Positions 45,901 to 59,328 of a DNA stretch of 64,000 nt are shown one piece after another. The notes under the pieces were generated by a model. That model had not been told where the DNA came from. It made no database searches and worked only from the letters and a program-made list of their open reading frames with translations. This DNA is from Puffinus mauretanicus (lineage: Eukaryota; Chordata; Aves; Procellariiformes; Procellariidae), in NCBI GenBank assembly GCA_023333565.1, contig JAJKFH010002937.1, positions 62,001-126,000 on the forward strand, given 5' to 3'. Both the position numbers and the translations under genes were made by a program. Each line of letters starts with the position of its first letter. Position 1 is the stretch's first letter.

Positions 45901-48900
45901 AAGTGCTGGCAACAGCCACACATCCTTACCCGCCTGTGGCCAAAGAAATTCAGAGAGCTGCAGATGCAGCCTTCAGATGTTTCACTGCTTCAGCACTGGC
46001 TACAGGGAAGCTATTTTATGAAGATGGAGCATCCATGTGATCAGAAAGCCATCGCGTTTCACTGATGTTAGTCACTGACAGATTTCCAATACCCTGACCT
46101 CCGCTGTAGACATCTCTTTTGCCATGCTACAAATCAGCCAGTTCAGTGCCCAGTGATAGGAGATTTTAACTGGATTTCCCTCCAACACAGGGTCTGGGGA
46201 GGCACCTCAGCTAAAGATCCTTGGATTTCAACCTCCACCTGTGATATGGAACTGCAGGAAAATCAGTCTCCTGCTAGAGCCATAACCTTAAAGTAATTAC
46301 CATTAAGTATATTTTAATTACAAATATCTCTCAGCAGATTCTCAGAGGAGATAAAACATGTGAAAACTCCACACTCAAATTTTCTAGACATCTGCCAGAA
46401 GAAAAGACTTTGGTTGCTTCCAGAAATCCAAGCTCTTCAACTGCTCTTCCATCTCTGAAGTCGTGGGCATCATTACGTGGACGGTCGCTGCCCCAGAAGC
46501 GAGAACACACAAAAAGGAGGAAGCAGCTGTGCAGGCACCTCCATGTACATGCCAGTCTCTACAGCTGAGGTTCACGAAGAAAATAGAGAAAGCAAAGGCC
46601 GTGGCTCTGAAACCGACTCCAAGAAAAAGCTTTTGCAAAGTTGCTCCAGAGTTATCAGTGGGGTGCGTCAGCACAAGTGCTGTGCTTGCCCCTGTCACGA
46701 CAGGAGAGTTGGAGTGCAGGGAAACAAACCTCAGACCACCTGGGACAACTGTCCAGAGGCACAGACAGAAAAAAGAAGCCTAGCTGAATATGAAGTGGGG
46801 AAACAAGTTAAAATTCATCTTCTTGTGGAAGTTCAGCAAAACATCAGTGGGATACTTCATCTAACAAATATACACGTTTTTGGGGCAGGTAGGGACATTG
46901 TATCTCTGGATTTTCCCAACTAGGTCTTCTTTTCCCATCTGCAAAGTCTGCTGAAGCAAAAAAAGAACAAAAAGAGGGATTTGGCTATCTGTGCAGCACA
47001 TCTGGATGTCCTGCCGTCTGCTCAAAGCTCCTGCTGATTGCTGATGATGGTTGCTGCCGCTCTGCCTGAGCTGCTGGTTGCCTGGGACCCCAGACAGCCG
47101 CTGGGCATGCACAGGCTGCCTGTGCCTCGGGAGGCGCAGGGCACGCCAAAGCCCGAGCGCCGGAGGCTGACGGCACGTGCACATGCCCTGCACACGCTGG
47201 CAGCACTGGAGCCACTGCACGCCTGCTGCAAAACGCATCTTCCCCTATTTCCCTCTGCAGTTCCACGGGGTTCCTGCCCCAGGGTTTTGCTCCAGCACGG
47301 CACACAGCAAGTAAAACCACTGTCCTCTGTAAGTACTACAGCTCTCTCCAATCTTTGCTGTATCCTGGTCACTACACCATGACAAATTTGTAAAGGTGGT
47401 CTTCTTGACTTAGGCATATCCAGACAATACAGACATCCTGCAGGTATAAGTCCAAGACTTCTGCAAACTCAGTATGACCAGCCATTCACGCAATTATTTG
47501 CACACAAAGTGCAAAATGCAGTTACCAAGTCTGGTGCAAATAATCCCTCAGCCTGGGTTGCGTTTCCTTCCAACGTTTGTTGAATAACAGGACAGATTTG
47601 TAAATAATGGGATTATTCCGCAAATGCCAGGAGAGGCCAAAACTGGCAGGATTCAGTCAATACTGCACAACTACCTCTAGCAATAAATAAACCTCGGTGC
47701 AAAGAGTACACACAAAGGCCATGACAGACAAAAACCGAACTGGAGAAAACTTCCAGTCTCAGGACACCCCAATTTTCTGTGTCTCAGTGATTTTGTGGTG
47801 TCTGCTTAGCAGGAACTTTCCAATTGGCAACAACACCAATTACATCCTAAAATATTAACTCTGGCTCTTCCCAAAGCACCAACAGAAAAAGTGGCTTTCC
47901 ACTATCATTCAGGATTTCAGGAGTTTGTCATTTCAGCCAAGAAAATAATTCTGACTTTAAAATCCCAGTAAGCTCGAATCAAATCTTGCACCAGCTGCAA
48001 CAGAAGCAGATTTCAGTCCTACATGATAATCCTCGTACTAGCGCTGCATTTTGTGCAACCATGGAGAAGTTAGCTAACCTGCCGTTACTCGCAGGAGAAT
48101 CCGGTTTACTGTTCCCCCAGGAGGAAGAGCAGACCCTGGCTGACCCACGTCCCGCGCCGGCGGTCGCCCCGGCGTGCGGAGTGAACATGGGATGATGCGA
48201 GGGGAAAGCCATTACCATTTCCAGGTGGCACAGAGGAAGCCTGACACAGAAATACGTGATACTCGGAGAGTTCCTGCTACCATGGAAGTGCCAAATCATT
48301 TACCTAATGCTTTGGCATTGGACCTTTCATGTGGGAATAGCCCCTGTGTCCCTCCAAGCACTTTCTGCAACTGGCCAAATCTCTCTCTTCCAGGGTAAAC
48401 ACACGCTGAGCTGGCCGCAGCTCCTCAGAGGTCCCCTTACATGATTGAAGTTGATGCATTTATTTTAACAGCGCAGAGGTATTCTGACAGACCTGAGGGA
48501 CACGGATCTACACACAGGGGAAAAAGGGGGAAAATAGTGTGTTGCACATCGCAACACGAAGCGTGCGACTCTCCTCTCACAGAAACACCTCGTTCAAGCG
48601 CATCATTTGACAGAAAGTCACAAAAATAAATGGTACGCTGACAAAAACCCAAACAATGATCTTCTTGGTTTTGTTCTTCAGTCCTCTCAAAGATCACTAT
48701 CATCATTTATGACATGGAAAGCTAATTGTGAAAGTGTGAATAATATAACGTATCCATCCTAAGGCAAAACTTTCATCACCTCTCTCTTATCTATACGTAG
48801 GTGATAGAGACATTAGAGGTATGTACATACATGCTCTGTATAGATACATATGTACATACGCACTGTAACTGCACCTCAGTATTTCCTCCTTCTGGATGCT

Positions 48901-50260
48901 GGATGCTCGATAAAATCAGAATGATTCATCTTGCTCATGGCCTTTCTATTTTATTTTATATTAGCATTTGTAACAAACATCCATCAACATTGACAAGTCC
49001 TGCTTTTCCACAAAACTGCTTTTTCTTTGGAAAATGCATTCCCACAAAAGAATCCTGGCCAGCCCCGGTACTGGCACTGTCAAGATGGTCTGACAGGACA
49101 TCTACCCCTAAACTGGATTTTAGCTAAACCTATATGAAGAGGTTATTCCTTGAAAAGCATCTAGGACTCGACAGCTCCTGATGAGAACAGCTGGAGCTAC
49201 AGCAGGGCTGTAAGGAGTGGTGGAAGTCTGGGCTTTTCATTAACATAGCTGCGGGAAAATCCCTGCTCCGCCGAAGCCAGTGGCAAACCGGCAGGGCTTC
49301 ACCCCGGAGCTGGAGGAGAGCTCTCTTGAAAATAGGGGCCCCGGGGACTGCATTAGGAGAAAAGTGACAAACACGCTTGACGTGCACACAAGACAGCCGG
49401 TAACCCGCTCACTCGGAAAGGGCAGCTGCACTGCCGGGGAGTTTTCCTGCGCTGAGCTGTGAAGGCATAAAACCACCCACGGGCGAGCATCACCGCCGGC
49501 CGGGCAGAACTAGCCCATCCCTCCAAAGCCCCCAGGCACGAGGGCACAGGGATGTCCGCCCCTGGGGACAGCTGCCCGCCAGCCACTGCCGTCCGCCCAG
49601 CCGTGCCCCGTGTCCACAGGGACCCCGAAGAGGTCATCTGCTGGCACTGGCACCCCAGAGTACAGGTCCGCGGGAACCCCAGGCGTTCCGCACACTCGCA
49701 GCTCAGGGTGTCACAGCAAAGCTGGGAAGCGCGTGGAGGACTGTAAGAGCATGGGATGCTCCCACTGTCCTGCAGAGCTGAAGGGATTTGTCCCAGCAAT
49801 GGAGGACCTCAGCCCACAGGCTCCGTCACCTGTCTGGGCAGAGGTTGGTCCTTCCCTCCCCAGAAACACCGTCCTGCCTCAGCAGTGCTCATGGGAACGC
49901 ATCGCCCTCAAATGTCAGAACAGCACGGTTTGGGTGCTGAAATGGCTTTTTATTTCATTTTCATGAATTTAGATGTGCAGAACTTTCTCAGAAGCCCAGA
50001 GCAAACCTACACCATTTTAATGCTGCCATAGCTGAGAGCTGAACCGACCCACAGTTATTCTTTTTTCCCTAGAATTTCATGAGGAATGTCAAAATATTCT
50101 CTTTTTCTCGCAAAGAAAAATCCTGTGCCAGCTGAGCTCCACTTGTTAATGTCCGAGAAGACCGGCTCAGCACCAATAACCCCACAGATGGAGGGTGGCC
50201 CTCGGGAACACCCAAGGGTTTTAGTCTCACGCCATGGGGGAGTCAAACTCCTCCTCCAGA
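42920..50260. other. Intron 5 sub-region, no gene seen
   Basis: Ordinary intronic sequence: GC-rich patches at 43.4-43.7, 47.0-47.3 and 49.3-49.7 kb; AT-rich patches at 46.27-46.38 kb (two TAATTAC-type cores) and 48.7-49.0 kb (TACATA-type microsatellite near 48820-48860). It contains an octamer motif at 45203-45210. No gene or transposon recognised. Confidence 0.5.
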
Positions 50261-50267
50261 CACCCAA

Positions 50268-51485
50268 CACCAGCCACAGGTGACACCGTCACTACTTGTG
50301 TCAAACTACCACCATCCATGGGTGACACCGTCACTATTCATGTCAAACCATGACCATCCATGGGTGACACTGTCACTGTTGGTGTCAAACCAGCACCACC
50401 CATGGGTGACACCATCACTACTCGTGTCAAACCACCACCATCCATGGGTGACACCGTCACTGTTGTGTCAAACCAGCACCACCCATGGGTGACATCATTA
50501 CTGCTGGTGTCAAACCACCACCATCCATGGGTGACACCATCACTACTCGTGTCAAACCACCACCATTCATGGGTGACACCATCACTGTTGTGTCAAACCA
50601 CCACCATCCACCAGTGACACCATCACTACTCATGTCAAACTACCACCATCCATGGGTGACACCATCACTGCTGGTGTCAAACCACCACCATCCATGGGTG
50701 ACACCGTCACTATTCATGTCAAACCACCATCATCCATGGGTGACACCGTCACTGCTGGTGTCAAACCACCACCATCCATGGGGGACACTGTCACTGTTGG
50801 TGTCAAACCAGCACCACCCATGGGTGACACTGTCACTACTCGTGTCAAACCACCACCATGCATGGGTGACACCATTACTGCTAGTGCCAAACCAGCACCA
50901 CCCATGGGTGACACCATCACTGCTGGTGTCAAACCACCACCATCCATGGGTGACACCATCACTACTCGTGTCAAACCACCACCATCCATGGGTGACACCA
51001 TCACTACTCGTGTCAAACCACCACCATCCATGGGTGACACCATTACTGCTGGTGTCAAACCACCACCATCCATGGATGACACCATCACTACTCGTGTCAA
51101 ACCACCATCATCCATGGGTGACATCATCACTACTCGTGTCAAACCACCACCATCCATGGGTGACACCGTTACTGTTGTGTCAAACCACCACCATCCACGG
51201 GTGACACCATCACTACTCGTGTCAAACCACCACCATTCTCAGGTGACACCGTCACTACTCGTGTCAAACCACCACCATTCATGGGTGACACCATCACTGT
51301 TGTGTCAAATCACCATCATCCACAGGTGACACCATCACTACTTGTGTCAAACCACTACCATCCATGGGTGACACTGTCACTGGTGGTGTCAAACCAACAC
51401 CATCCACAGGCAACACCATCACTACTCGTGTCAAACCACCACCACCCATGGGTGACACCATCACTGGTGGTGTCAAACCGCCAGC
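50268..51485. repeat. 42-bp minisatellite, 29 units
   Basis: The core GTCAAAC word (one copy GCCAAAC, one GTCAAAT) recurs 29 times between 50300 and 51478. Of the 28 intervals, 24 are exactly 42 bp and 4 are 41 bp (units 5, 8, 22 and 25, which share a one-base loss in the ACTGTTGTGTC variant). A typical unit reads CCATGGGTGACACCATCACT, then ACTCGTGTCAAACCACCACC and AT. Because 42 is a multiple of 3 and the unit lacks stops, long open frames of 14-residue repeats appear on both strands (for example 50485-51204 plus). They are by-products of the repeat. The array lies deep in intron 5, has GC-rich units with several variants, and has no similarity to a transposon that I recognise. Confidence 0.98.
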
Positions 51486-51489
51486 ATGG

Positions 51490-54400
51490 ATGGAGGCTGC
51501 TGCCACTTCAGCATATTCAGAATGCCCTGTGTAAGGTGCTCAAAAGGTAAATGCAGAGTGAAAGAAAACAAAAGCCCCAGCGTTGTGGGAAATTATATCC
51601 AAGGACTCAGGAAAAAAGCTTTCAAAAAAAAAAAAAAAGAACCCCCACCAAGCCATAGATTGCATTGGATATAGCATAGATGAAGCCATCACTGCAACTA
51701 ACTGGCAAAGCCCAGATCAAACTCTATTTAACAGGATGATTTCGGTGTCCATGTGGTGAGGGAAAACCATCTCTTCCAAGGAGCTAACGAACCGGTGGGA
51801 CAAACAGCTCACCCCACTCTGCAACACCGGGAAAGGTTCCCTGAACCTAGAGGATAATCTGCATCAGCAGGAGAAATTCAAACCAGTACTTGCTGACCCT
51901 GCGAAACCTCACTCCCTTCAAAGGCTTCATCTCATTATAGTCACTGGACTTATACCCAGGAGTAGAGACAACTCCACTAAGTAAGGACTGCTGAAGTGGG
52001 CCTAGAAATTATTAAACTCCAGCACTTCCTTGGGACTCTGGAGAGGGTTTCTTTCTCTTTAACCTCTGCACGGACTTGGGTGACTCCACCTGATTCACCT
52101 GACTGCCTGCACTACGGAGAGTTTGTCTTCTGTTTTTTTATGGACTTTTCCACTGCCTCTTTCTGGCCACCGCTGACTCAGCAGCAGGGTCTGCACCCGC
52201 ATCCCCCCGTGCTCCAGGCAGGCATCGCCCCTGCAGTGCAGTACAGCTTGGGGGTACGGCCAGTCCCCCTCTCCACTCGCTCGGCAGTCCCTCCGGATAC
52301 CCCCTCCCCAGTCATCACTGCCTGGACTTACAGTTTGGCACTTTGGCATCACAAAGTTCAAGTTTCTACTGGCAGGTGATTTTTTTCTCTTCATAACCTC
52401 CTGCTTTTTTCCCCTCACAGTCTCTGTTTTTGATTGTTTCTCTTGCAGTTCAAATCCCCAAAGGCACCAGTCCTTTGCACGTCACTTGCATGGGGCAGAA
52501 GACCCCAGGGAAGAGCTGGAGAGGACAATACTGATCCTCACCACGTACTGCCAGGCTAAGGTCCTTATCTGGGGCGAGAGGAGTTACAGGGACCTCAGCA
52601 GTGGTTAATTTCTGCACTGAACTCCATCACCCGTTGGCTGAAATGTGTATTTTACTCCCACTGATGCCCTGGAGCAGACAATTCAAACACATCTGCAGGC
52701 TCCTTCACCTCCCGCACTCTCACGCCAGCGACTGTCCATTGCCCCATGGTCCCCGTCAGTGCTGTGACCCCTCATTCAGCGAGTCCTCCCCAACGGGGAT
52801 GCTCAAACCCCTGGGCCAAAAGTGCCTAAACCTATTCAGGAAACTCCAAGGAGTAAGTCTGGAGTGGGAGGAGATCCCAATCCCAAGAGAGGAAAGAGCA
52901 GCACCTCACCAGAGGTGTCCCGGACAAGCAGTACCCAGAGAGCACCCGCAAAGCCAGGACCCAGGTCCTCCGCCAGCACTGGTTGCCAGGAAAAGGGGCC
53001 CATGGGTGGCCAGAGCAGACCCACATTTCAGCCCTCAAAGACAAGAAGAATAAAGATCCTCCATTGCCAGGGAAGCTGCAATGAGATCTACTTTGCGTTT
53101 ATGAAGACTTGCAATGCCATGGCCAGAAAGGGGGGTTTACACACTCATGACTGACCCCGTGGCTGGCAGGGCTGTCCTTATAACCCCTCAAGGTGAGCCG
53201 CAGGCTTCAGCCAAGGCTTCAGCCCAGCCAGGACATCCCCGGTGCTCAGTGACAAGGTGGGAGGTCTCCACTGGCAGGACGGATGGAGGGCACGGGCAGG
53301 ACAGGGGGACCAAGAGGGCAGAAGGGGCAGATGTTTGCCTCCACCGCAAGAAGACAGAACAGTAGAATGCCCCTGGACATGATTCATGTGTCACATGAAT
53401 ACACCGCAGGTCACAGGGCAGAGCTCAGATGGGGACAGAGCTGTGGACATTGCACCTGACCACACTCAGCAGAGCTGTGTACCAGCCGTGGTTCTGGTGT
53501 TCAACGTTTAAAGAAGCGACACTAAACCAAAGGCGAAAAACACTTCACAAGCCTTCCCAGCAATCTCCTGGAGTAGATGCCCTGGAAGCCGCATTGTCCT
53601 TCAACCACAAGAGATGACAGAAGATCCTGGCAGCACCTACTCAGCGTTGTGCTCCCTTTTGAGGCTGCTGACCATCTGCCATACAGCCTCCAAGGCATTT
53701 ATGCCCACAGCCTTGCAAGTCTCTGCCTAGCTGTGAGAGTAGCTTCTTGTTTCTGTCCCACTGGAAAAACATAGTTCTTGGGCCTGGTACGGAGGAAAGA
53801 CACAAAATGCAGAAATACTGTCTGTGTTATTAGTCCTCACTCATGTTTAGTCATGCTTGCTTTGCTTTTCCTGGTCTCTCTCCCCAAGACGTGTCACTGA
53901 CACGGCAAGCTCGTGGCTGCCTTTGTCAGGGCGCAGCACTTGGTCAGCTGTCCTCAAAGGCAGGCATCTCCGCAGCCACTGCAGCACTGGCACCGTCGGA
54001 AATGCACCCAGCAGCTTCAGCTGGCTGCACAGGTCAGTGCTGCTTGGATGCCCAGAAGTCCCTAACCTGGGGCATCCCTGTGTGAAAACGTAGTGATTGT
54101 AACATTGAACGGTTTTATAAGGCATTGGATTGCACCCACCCCCGGTTTCTTTTCATTCCCATTAGCATCTCTGCCCCTCTTGGAGGCTTATCCTCCCAGA
54201 CAGAAGGCTGTGATCCAAACGCCTTTAAATATATCAAGTCTATGTTTAAAGGAAAGGCATTTTTCAAAGAGTTCAGTTACAAGGCACAAGCACCTACATC
54301 ATCACACCAGATGTGGACAGCAATGTAGGGTTATGGTTGGTGAGAATGGAAACAAAACAACTCATAAGAGTGAAGGTCTCCTGCTATGCTGGTTTCAATT

Positions 54401-57400
54401 CCTCAAATGCCTCCACTGCTGAGAACACTCTATACCAGTGTATTTGAAATATGGTGTGTGCAGCTGTTTGGTGCAGGTATTTAAATCTGCCAAACCTCTT
54501 CTGCAGCAAGAAGGGGTGGGTGGGTAGCAGACGCTCACATCCTGTGCAGTGCTTTGTTGAGGGTGTCCTGCTCGATTTGCTTCCGACAGCGTTTCCTGGC
54601 GGGGGCCAGGGCCAGGCCGACAGTATGCAGTAAGGCGCTCACTGCTGCATGTAGCCTTTTGCTCTAACCAGCTGCATTCACACGAGGGAAGAAAACAAGC
54701 CGACTGGTCTAGCACAGCCTGTGTCCCTGCGAGGAAACTCTCTTATCCTCTATACCATCACGGCTGCACCTGAGCTGAGCTGCGGAGTGATGCCTGCCCT
54801 GTGCCACCTGCGTTAGCAGGCACTGGCTGAGAGGATGCCAGCTTGCGCAGGCCAAAATCATGCCAGGGCAGTGCTAACCATAGCAGGATGGGCCAGCCAA
54901 AGTTTCTGCCTGTGCACCGTCTCCAGTTTAGCAGCATAGATATAGTGATGGTGACACAATGGGTGTCCTGGACTTATGGGGCAACTACTGTATGCAAACA
55001 GATTTCAGCCTGGCTTGGCTGCTGCTCATGTTCGCAAATTGCCCCTGTTAGCTGCCAGTATCAGAGATTTCTGCATGCTTCAGTGTCAAAGTGAGAGGGC
55101 ATGAGCATATTTCTGCATCAGTCAGGCTGTGGGTCTTGGACTGTGCTAAGCTGCTAAAAGCATGTAAATGTCTAGAGTTGCAGAATCAGGTGGTTGGTAG
55201 AAGACTCACAACTGCACATGAAGTTCCCCAACACAATACACAGCATTTGCTGCTTGTCATCATTCCCATGTAGGAAAATGGTTTGTGTTTTGCATAAAGC
55301 AAGGAAGAGGTGTGAGAATGGAGATTCACACAATTCTTCCAACCCCTGCTCACAAATCCAGTGACAGCCAGTCACACCTCTCTGCGAGCCTCCTCTCCAG
55401 CCCCCAGGCCAGCCCTGACAGCGACTGCCAGCTGGAGCAGAGCACAAACAGCAGCTGCCCATGCCAAAGGCAAAGCTCGCGTACAGGCATGGCGTGCTCA
55501 GACCGAGCAGACCGAGCCCTCCTGGACTGGCAAGCAGAGGGCTCTGCACAAGGTGTGATGGTGCTTCTCCACCAAGCTTGTCCCTACGGCAGCTGGCATT
55601 GCTCCCCACAGGCTCTCCTCGCCCCGGGGAGGTGAACATGGTGATAAGGGGGCAGCACACACAGCCTGCCTCTTACAGAGCACATAGGGCTTGTGGAAGC
55701 AGGAGTCCTGGGCTTTGTCTTGGCTTTGACGGAGAGACACTGCTCTCCTGCAGAGACACCAGCTCTCGAGAAGATTCCAGGTGAGAGCCACATCCCACGC
55801 CTCTGGCACATGTGCCTGCTTCAGGATCCCTTCCAGCTGGGACGGCACAAACATGTCAGAAGCACGGGTTTCAGTCCTTCTGCCGGCTCTCCCATACCTG
55901 CAGAGATCTACAACGCGCAGGATGGAAACCAGGGCTGGGGGAGAGAGGAGCGAAGGGAGAAGGAGGGGTGGGCTCTGCCTTCCCTGCTTTGGCCTTCCTC
56001 CCCCATCCTTTCGCAGGATCCCGAGATCCTCCTCCAGAGCACTCACAGCCCAGCGATCTCCCTCATCCCCAAACGTGCCCTGCACACCATCTCTAGCCCG
56101 GGCTCCTGCGCGCCTGCCTGGGGATGCAGCTCCCTTTTGCCCTCCTCTCACAGCTCGCCAAGGATTATTTAATCCCACTTCAGAAAGCTTTGACTTCCAG
56201 ACAAGGGGTGCTCAGCACTTCCCAAAAATGCAGACCCTGTCAGGTGTCCCATTACGGGACCATCACCAGCCACCGACTACCTGTAAGCAGTGGAGTGAAA
56301 CCAGTCCCTGCACTGCTGCCGGCTGTAAGCACTGGACGGAGCATTCAGCCTGCTCTGACTTGGGGTCTTGCTGCCCACCCTTGGCTTCCCTAAAACACAG
56401 CCCGTTCGCTAAATAGGCGGCTCAGCAAGATCATTCTGCACATCCCTGCCACCCACCTCCTCCCCTACAGCCTTCTCTCAAGCTGCGGGGCCAGGCAAAC
56501 GTGCAGCCACAGAACTCGAAGGAGGCAATCTGCAAGCAAAGCAGCTGGAGGCTGCAGCGGCTGACTCTCTCTCTCTGCCTCGTTACAGAACAGCCTGCTT
56601 CTTGTGTCAGTCTCCAGTAGCATGTCCTTTAACCACAAGTGAAAGCAACCGATCCCCCACGAAGGCACATCTGCTCCAAGTCCGTATTACAACAGGGAAA
56701 AAAATGACACCTTCAGCTATATAAACCAATAAAGACTGTCTGATTTGGTTTGCCCCTGTTGCTACCCAGCAAGCTCCCCACTGGGTTAAAGACTGGTGAC
56801 ATCTGCTAAAAAAATGTCAAGAGGGAGGAGAACAAAACCGGGTAATGAATCACACCGAGCGCTCAATGCAGCTGGAAGCCAGAGGGGCGAGTCCACCCCA
56901 CGTCGCTGCCCGGCCAAGGGGAGCCAGGACCACTGGACGAGCGCTGTGCAGCTCCCGGAGATGTACCAGGGAGGTACAGCAGCAGACACACACCTTCCAG
57001 GAGCTACTGAGAAATGGCACGGCATGGCAAAAGACATGACGTGTGCGGGGCTTGATGCGGAGGCAGTCTCTCTCCGGCTCTCCGAAGTCAGGAAATGGTA
57101 AAGTTAACTCTGCCCCCTTGTGCATCTGCATCATGATACAGGCCATAATTAGATGACATGCTTCTCTTCTTCACATTAGAGGCTAGTATACATGATCCAG
57201 CTCTCCGTCACCTGCTGCGTGGAGCCTTGGGACACTTCCGTGGGCAGCTCGCACCCACCCGTGCAGAGGGACCTTGTGCTGAGCAGGATGGGGAGGGGTT
57301 ATGGACACTCCCGGGGATCCCTTCAAACACACAAAGACATTGAAGTATCCGTTTATGCCTTTCCAAATCTGCAGCCCTGAGACTATTATACAAGCAGTTT

Positions 57401-59199
57401 AAATGGTCTGCTGAGGACAGCATTACTGTCCGGCTTACGGGCTCGAAAATCATGACTCATCCTGCCAAAACGAAGGGGGTAGTTTTAGAAATCATGTGCT
57501 CTCTTCTAAATGTGAACTGGCAAAAGCTGGGGAATTTCTCAGCTCTGCTTCTGATCTTTCCAAGGAAACATTTAATTCTTTTCTCTATAATTTCGGGACC
57601 TTCTTGTTTCTTAGCCAAAGAGTCTTCTTCAGTTTAAACCAGAGATTCTTCTTAAACATAGGCACCCACCGGTGCTTTGGGACAGGGCTGTTACAGAGCC
57701 GTGTGGTTTCAACACAGACAGCTTCTCTCCTGACATGGCTGATAAAATACAAAATTCCTACCCTACCTGCTTTAATGCATATATTTATTTATGCACTTGT
57801 GGCCTTGATTTGGAAAAGAAAACCAGACGTACGATTGCAGAGTTAACTAAAAATGGCATATTCAGCGAGCACCTGAACACAGGGAGTTTTATACTCCCAC
57901 CATTGGACCAGTCCCCACGTCGCTGAAATTGGCCCCACAAACCTCTTGCAGTTTTCCCTCCAGTTTCAGTAAACGAAGCACTACTCTGCGACCTGACCAG
58001 GCATTTCCACCCGCGCATCCGCAGACACCCGGCGCTGCTTGCACAGCTCAGGCACCAGGCTCCTTGCCCAATTTTAGCTGGGTTTCCCCAGGCATTCAGT
58101 TAATGCCACTATGGCTTCTGTGCACCCACCCGCCCCTCCCTCCACCCCTGTGGGACCGGGCAGCAGGGGACAGCGGGGGCAGCGGGGGGCACAGGGATGC
58201 AAACCCGCACTGGCTGCAGGGTGGCGCTGGACCTGCACAGGCGCTGCAGGAGCCGGGGACAATGGGTGCTCCACGGCAAGGGGCAGGAGCCTGACCTGCT
58301 GCTGGGCAGGATGGCAGCACCCCCACCAAGAGCAAACGGGACCCCCAGCCCCCAGTGCTGCTGCGGGGCAGGCAGCCACCCCTCCTCCAGATGCTCTCCG
58401 CAGCCACAACCACAGCATCACTGGTGTCCCCTCACTACCACACGCACATCCTCAGTCTTGGCCTCAACTCACCTCTTACTAAAGCTTACGAAGCTCTTAC
58501 TAAACGGAAGGGATGCTCTAGACTAAAGGCACTTTTGTAAGACACCAACGCAGAATTTCTCCTTTTACCTTCTGCTCTATCCCCAATGCCCTTCTCTCCA
58601 AAGCAGTGTTTTCATTAGGAAAGTGCCCAGGACACAGAATGAAACACGACCATAAACCCTGCAGCAGATCTGAGGAGCACCGGTAATGCCCAAACCCAAC
58701 CAGACCATGCTCGTTTCCACGCCCTGGGCTGATAAAAGCCCCCAGCGTTGGGGGGACCTGCAGAGACGCAGCACCATAGACAGCTCTGCTGTTAATTGTC
58801 TGTCTCTTTCTGGATGGGGACGCTTCTCCGACATTTTATATTTCAGTCAACATAACGGTGACTCTTCCCCTTTTCACTGGTGGGAGGGAAATGTTCCCCG
58901 GTCAGGAGGAGGGACTGGTTAAAAACTGTGACACACCCCCAGTGCCTTCTGAAACACCCAGACAAGCCCCTGCTCCTGGAAGAGGTCCTGCCTCTGGCCA
59001 CCGGCTCATGCCGAAGATCCCCGGGTGGGCTGTGACCTTGGGAAAGGCCTGCCGAAGCAGGACCAAATCCCACCACAGCTGACGGCGATGGGGAGTATCT
59101 GCAGCTCCATCACATCGCATGCACACAGCGTCCGCCCCGGCCCACCCCTCCTGGCCACGCGTCGGCATGCACCCCCCACCAGAAAACAGCTCCCACTAC
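51490..59199. other. Intron 5 sub-region up to exon 5, no gene seen
   Basis: An A15 run at 51624-51638 lies just after the minisatellite. GC-rich patches occur at 55.3-56.1, 56.8-57.0 and 58.1-58.4 kb. The open frames (up to 226 codons, minus 55498-56178) overlap others on both strands and have no recognisable domains or splice context. Confidence 0.5.
51624..51638. repeat. A15 homopolymer
   Basis: A pure A run 140 bases past the minisatellite, with no retroposed body next to it. Confidence 0.8.
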
Positions 59200-59328
59200 C
59201 TTCGTCCCGCTTGCGCTTGTTGCTCTCAGTGCCAGGGGAGGCGATTCCCAGGATCCCGCTGATGGAGTAGGACGAGCCGGCGGAGTCGGTGCTGACGGAG
59301 GACACCTGGGTCACAGACCCCGTGGAGG
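59200..59328 (-). CDS. PAX5: PAX5 exon 5 (octapeptide and nuclear localisation signal)
   Basis: The exon is 129 bp: 2 bases completing a codon, 42 codons, then 1 base. It encodes about residues 159-202. A Ser/Thr-rich stretch ([19 protein letters not shown]) is followed by the octapeptide YSISGILG at 59246-59269. In the Pax2/5/8 family this motif recruits Groucho/TLE corepressors. The basic KRKRDEG near the end is the likely nuclear localisation signal. Between the two, this protein has ASPGTES where I recall TSPSADT in the human protein, so this loop is the most diverged part of the exon. The acceptor (CCTTGCAG) has a weak, GC-rich pyrimidine tract; the donor is GAAG|GTAGTG. The exon lies in a GC-rich stretch. 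It is the only one of the four whose skipping keeps the reading frame (43 codons). Confidence 0.95.

Larger units (their letters stand above)
26849..59199 (-). other. PAX5: PAX5 intron 5 (complete, 32.4 kb)
   Basis: Bounded by the exon 5 donor (59198-59199) and the exon 6 acceptor (26849-26850). It contains two CR1 3' ends (37600-37812, 38783-39057), the 42-bp minisatellite (50268-51485), CpG islands near 29.2 and 40.2 kb, and several AT-rich candidate regulatory blocks. In the mouse a B-lymphoid enhancer is known to lie in Pax5 intron 5. Its bird counterpart, if kept, should be in this interval, but I could not place it by motif reading alone. No extra coding exon was recognised. Confidence 0.9.

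Noticed and set aside
50485..51329. Open frames of 225-239 codons made of 14-residue repeats (MGDTITTRVKPPPS-type)
   Set aside because: They are by-products of a 42-bp repeat without stops. All frames on the plus strand and one on the minus strand are open in parts, and the 41-bp units shift the frame. There is no start context, domain or splice evidence.
51624..51638. A15 run as the poly(A) tail of a processed pseudogene
   Set aside because: The sequence before it is the minisatellite edge and unrecognised intron, with no gene-like body and no target-site duplication seen.
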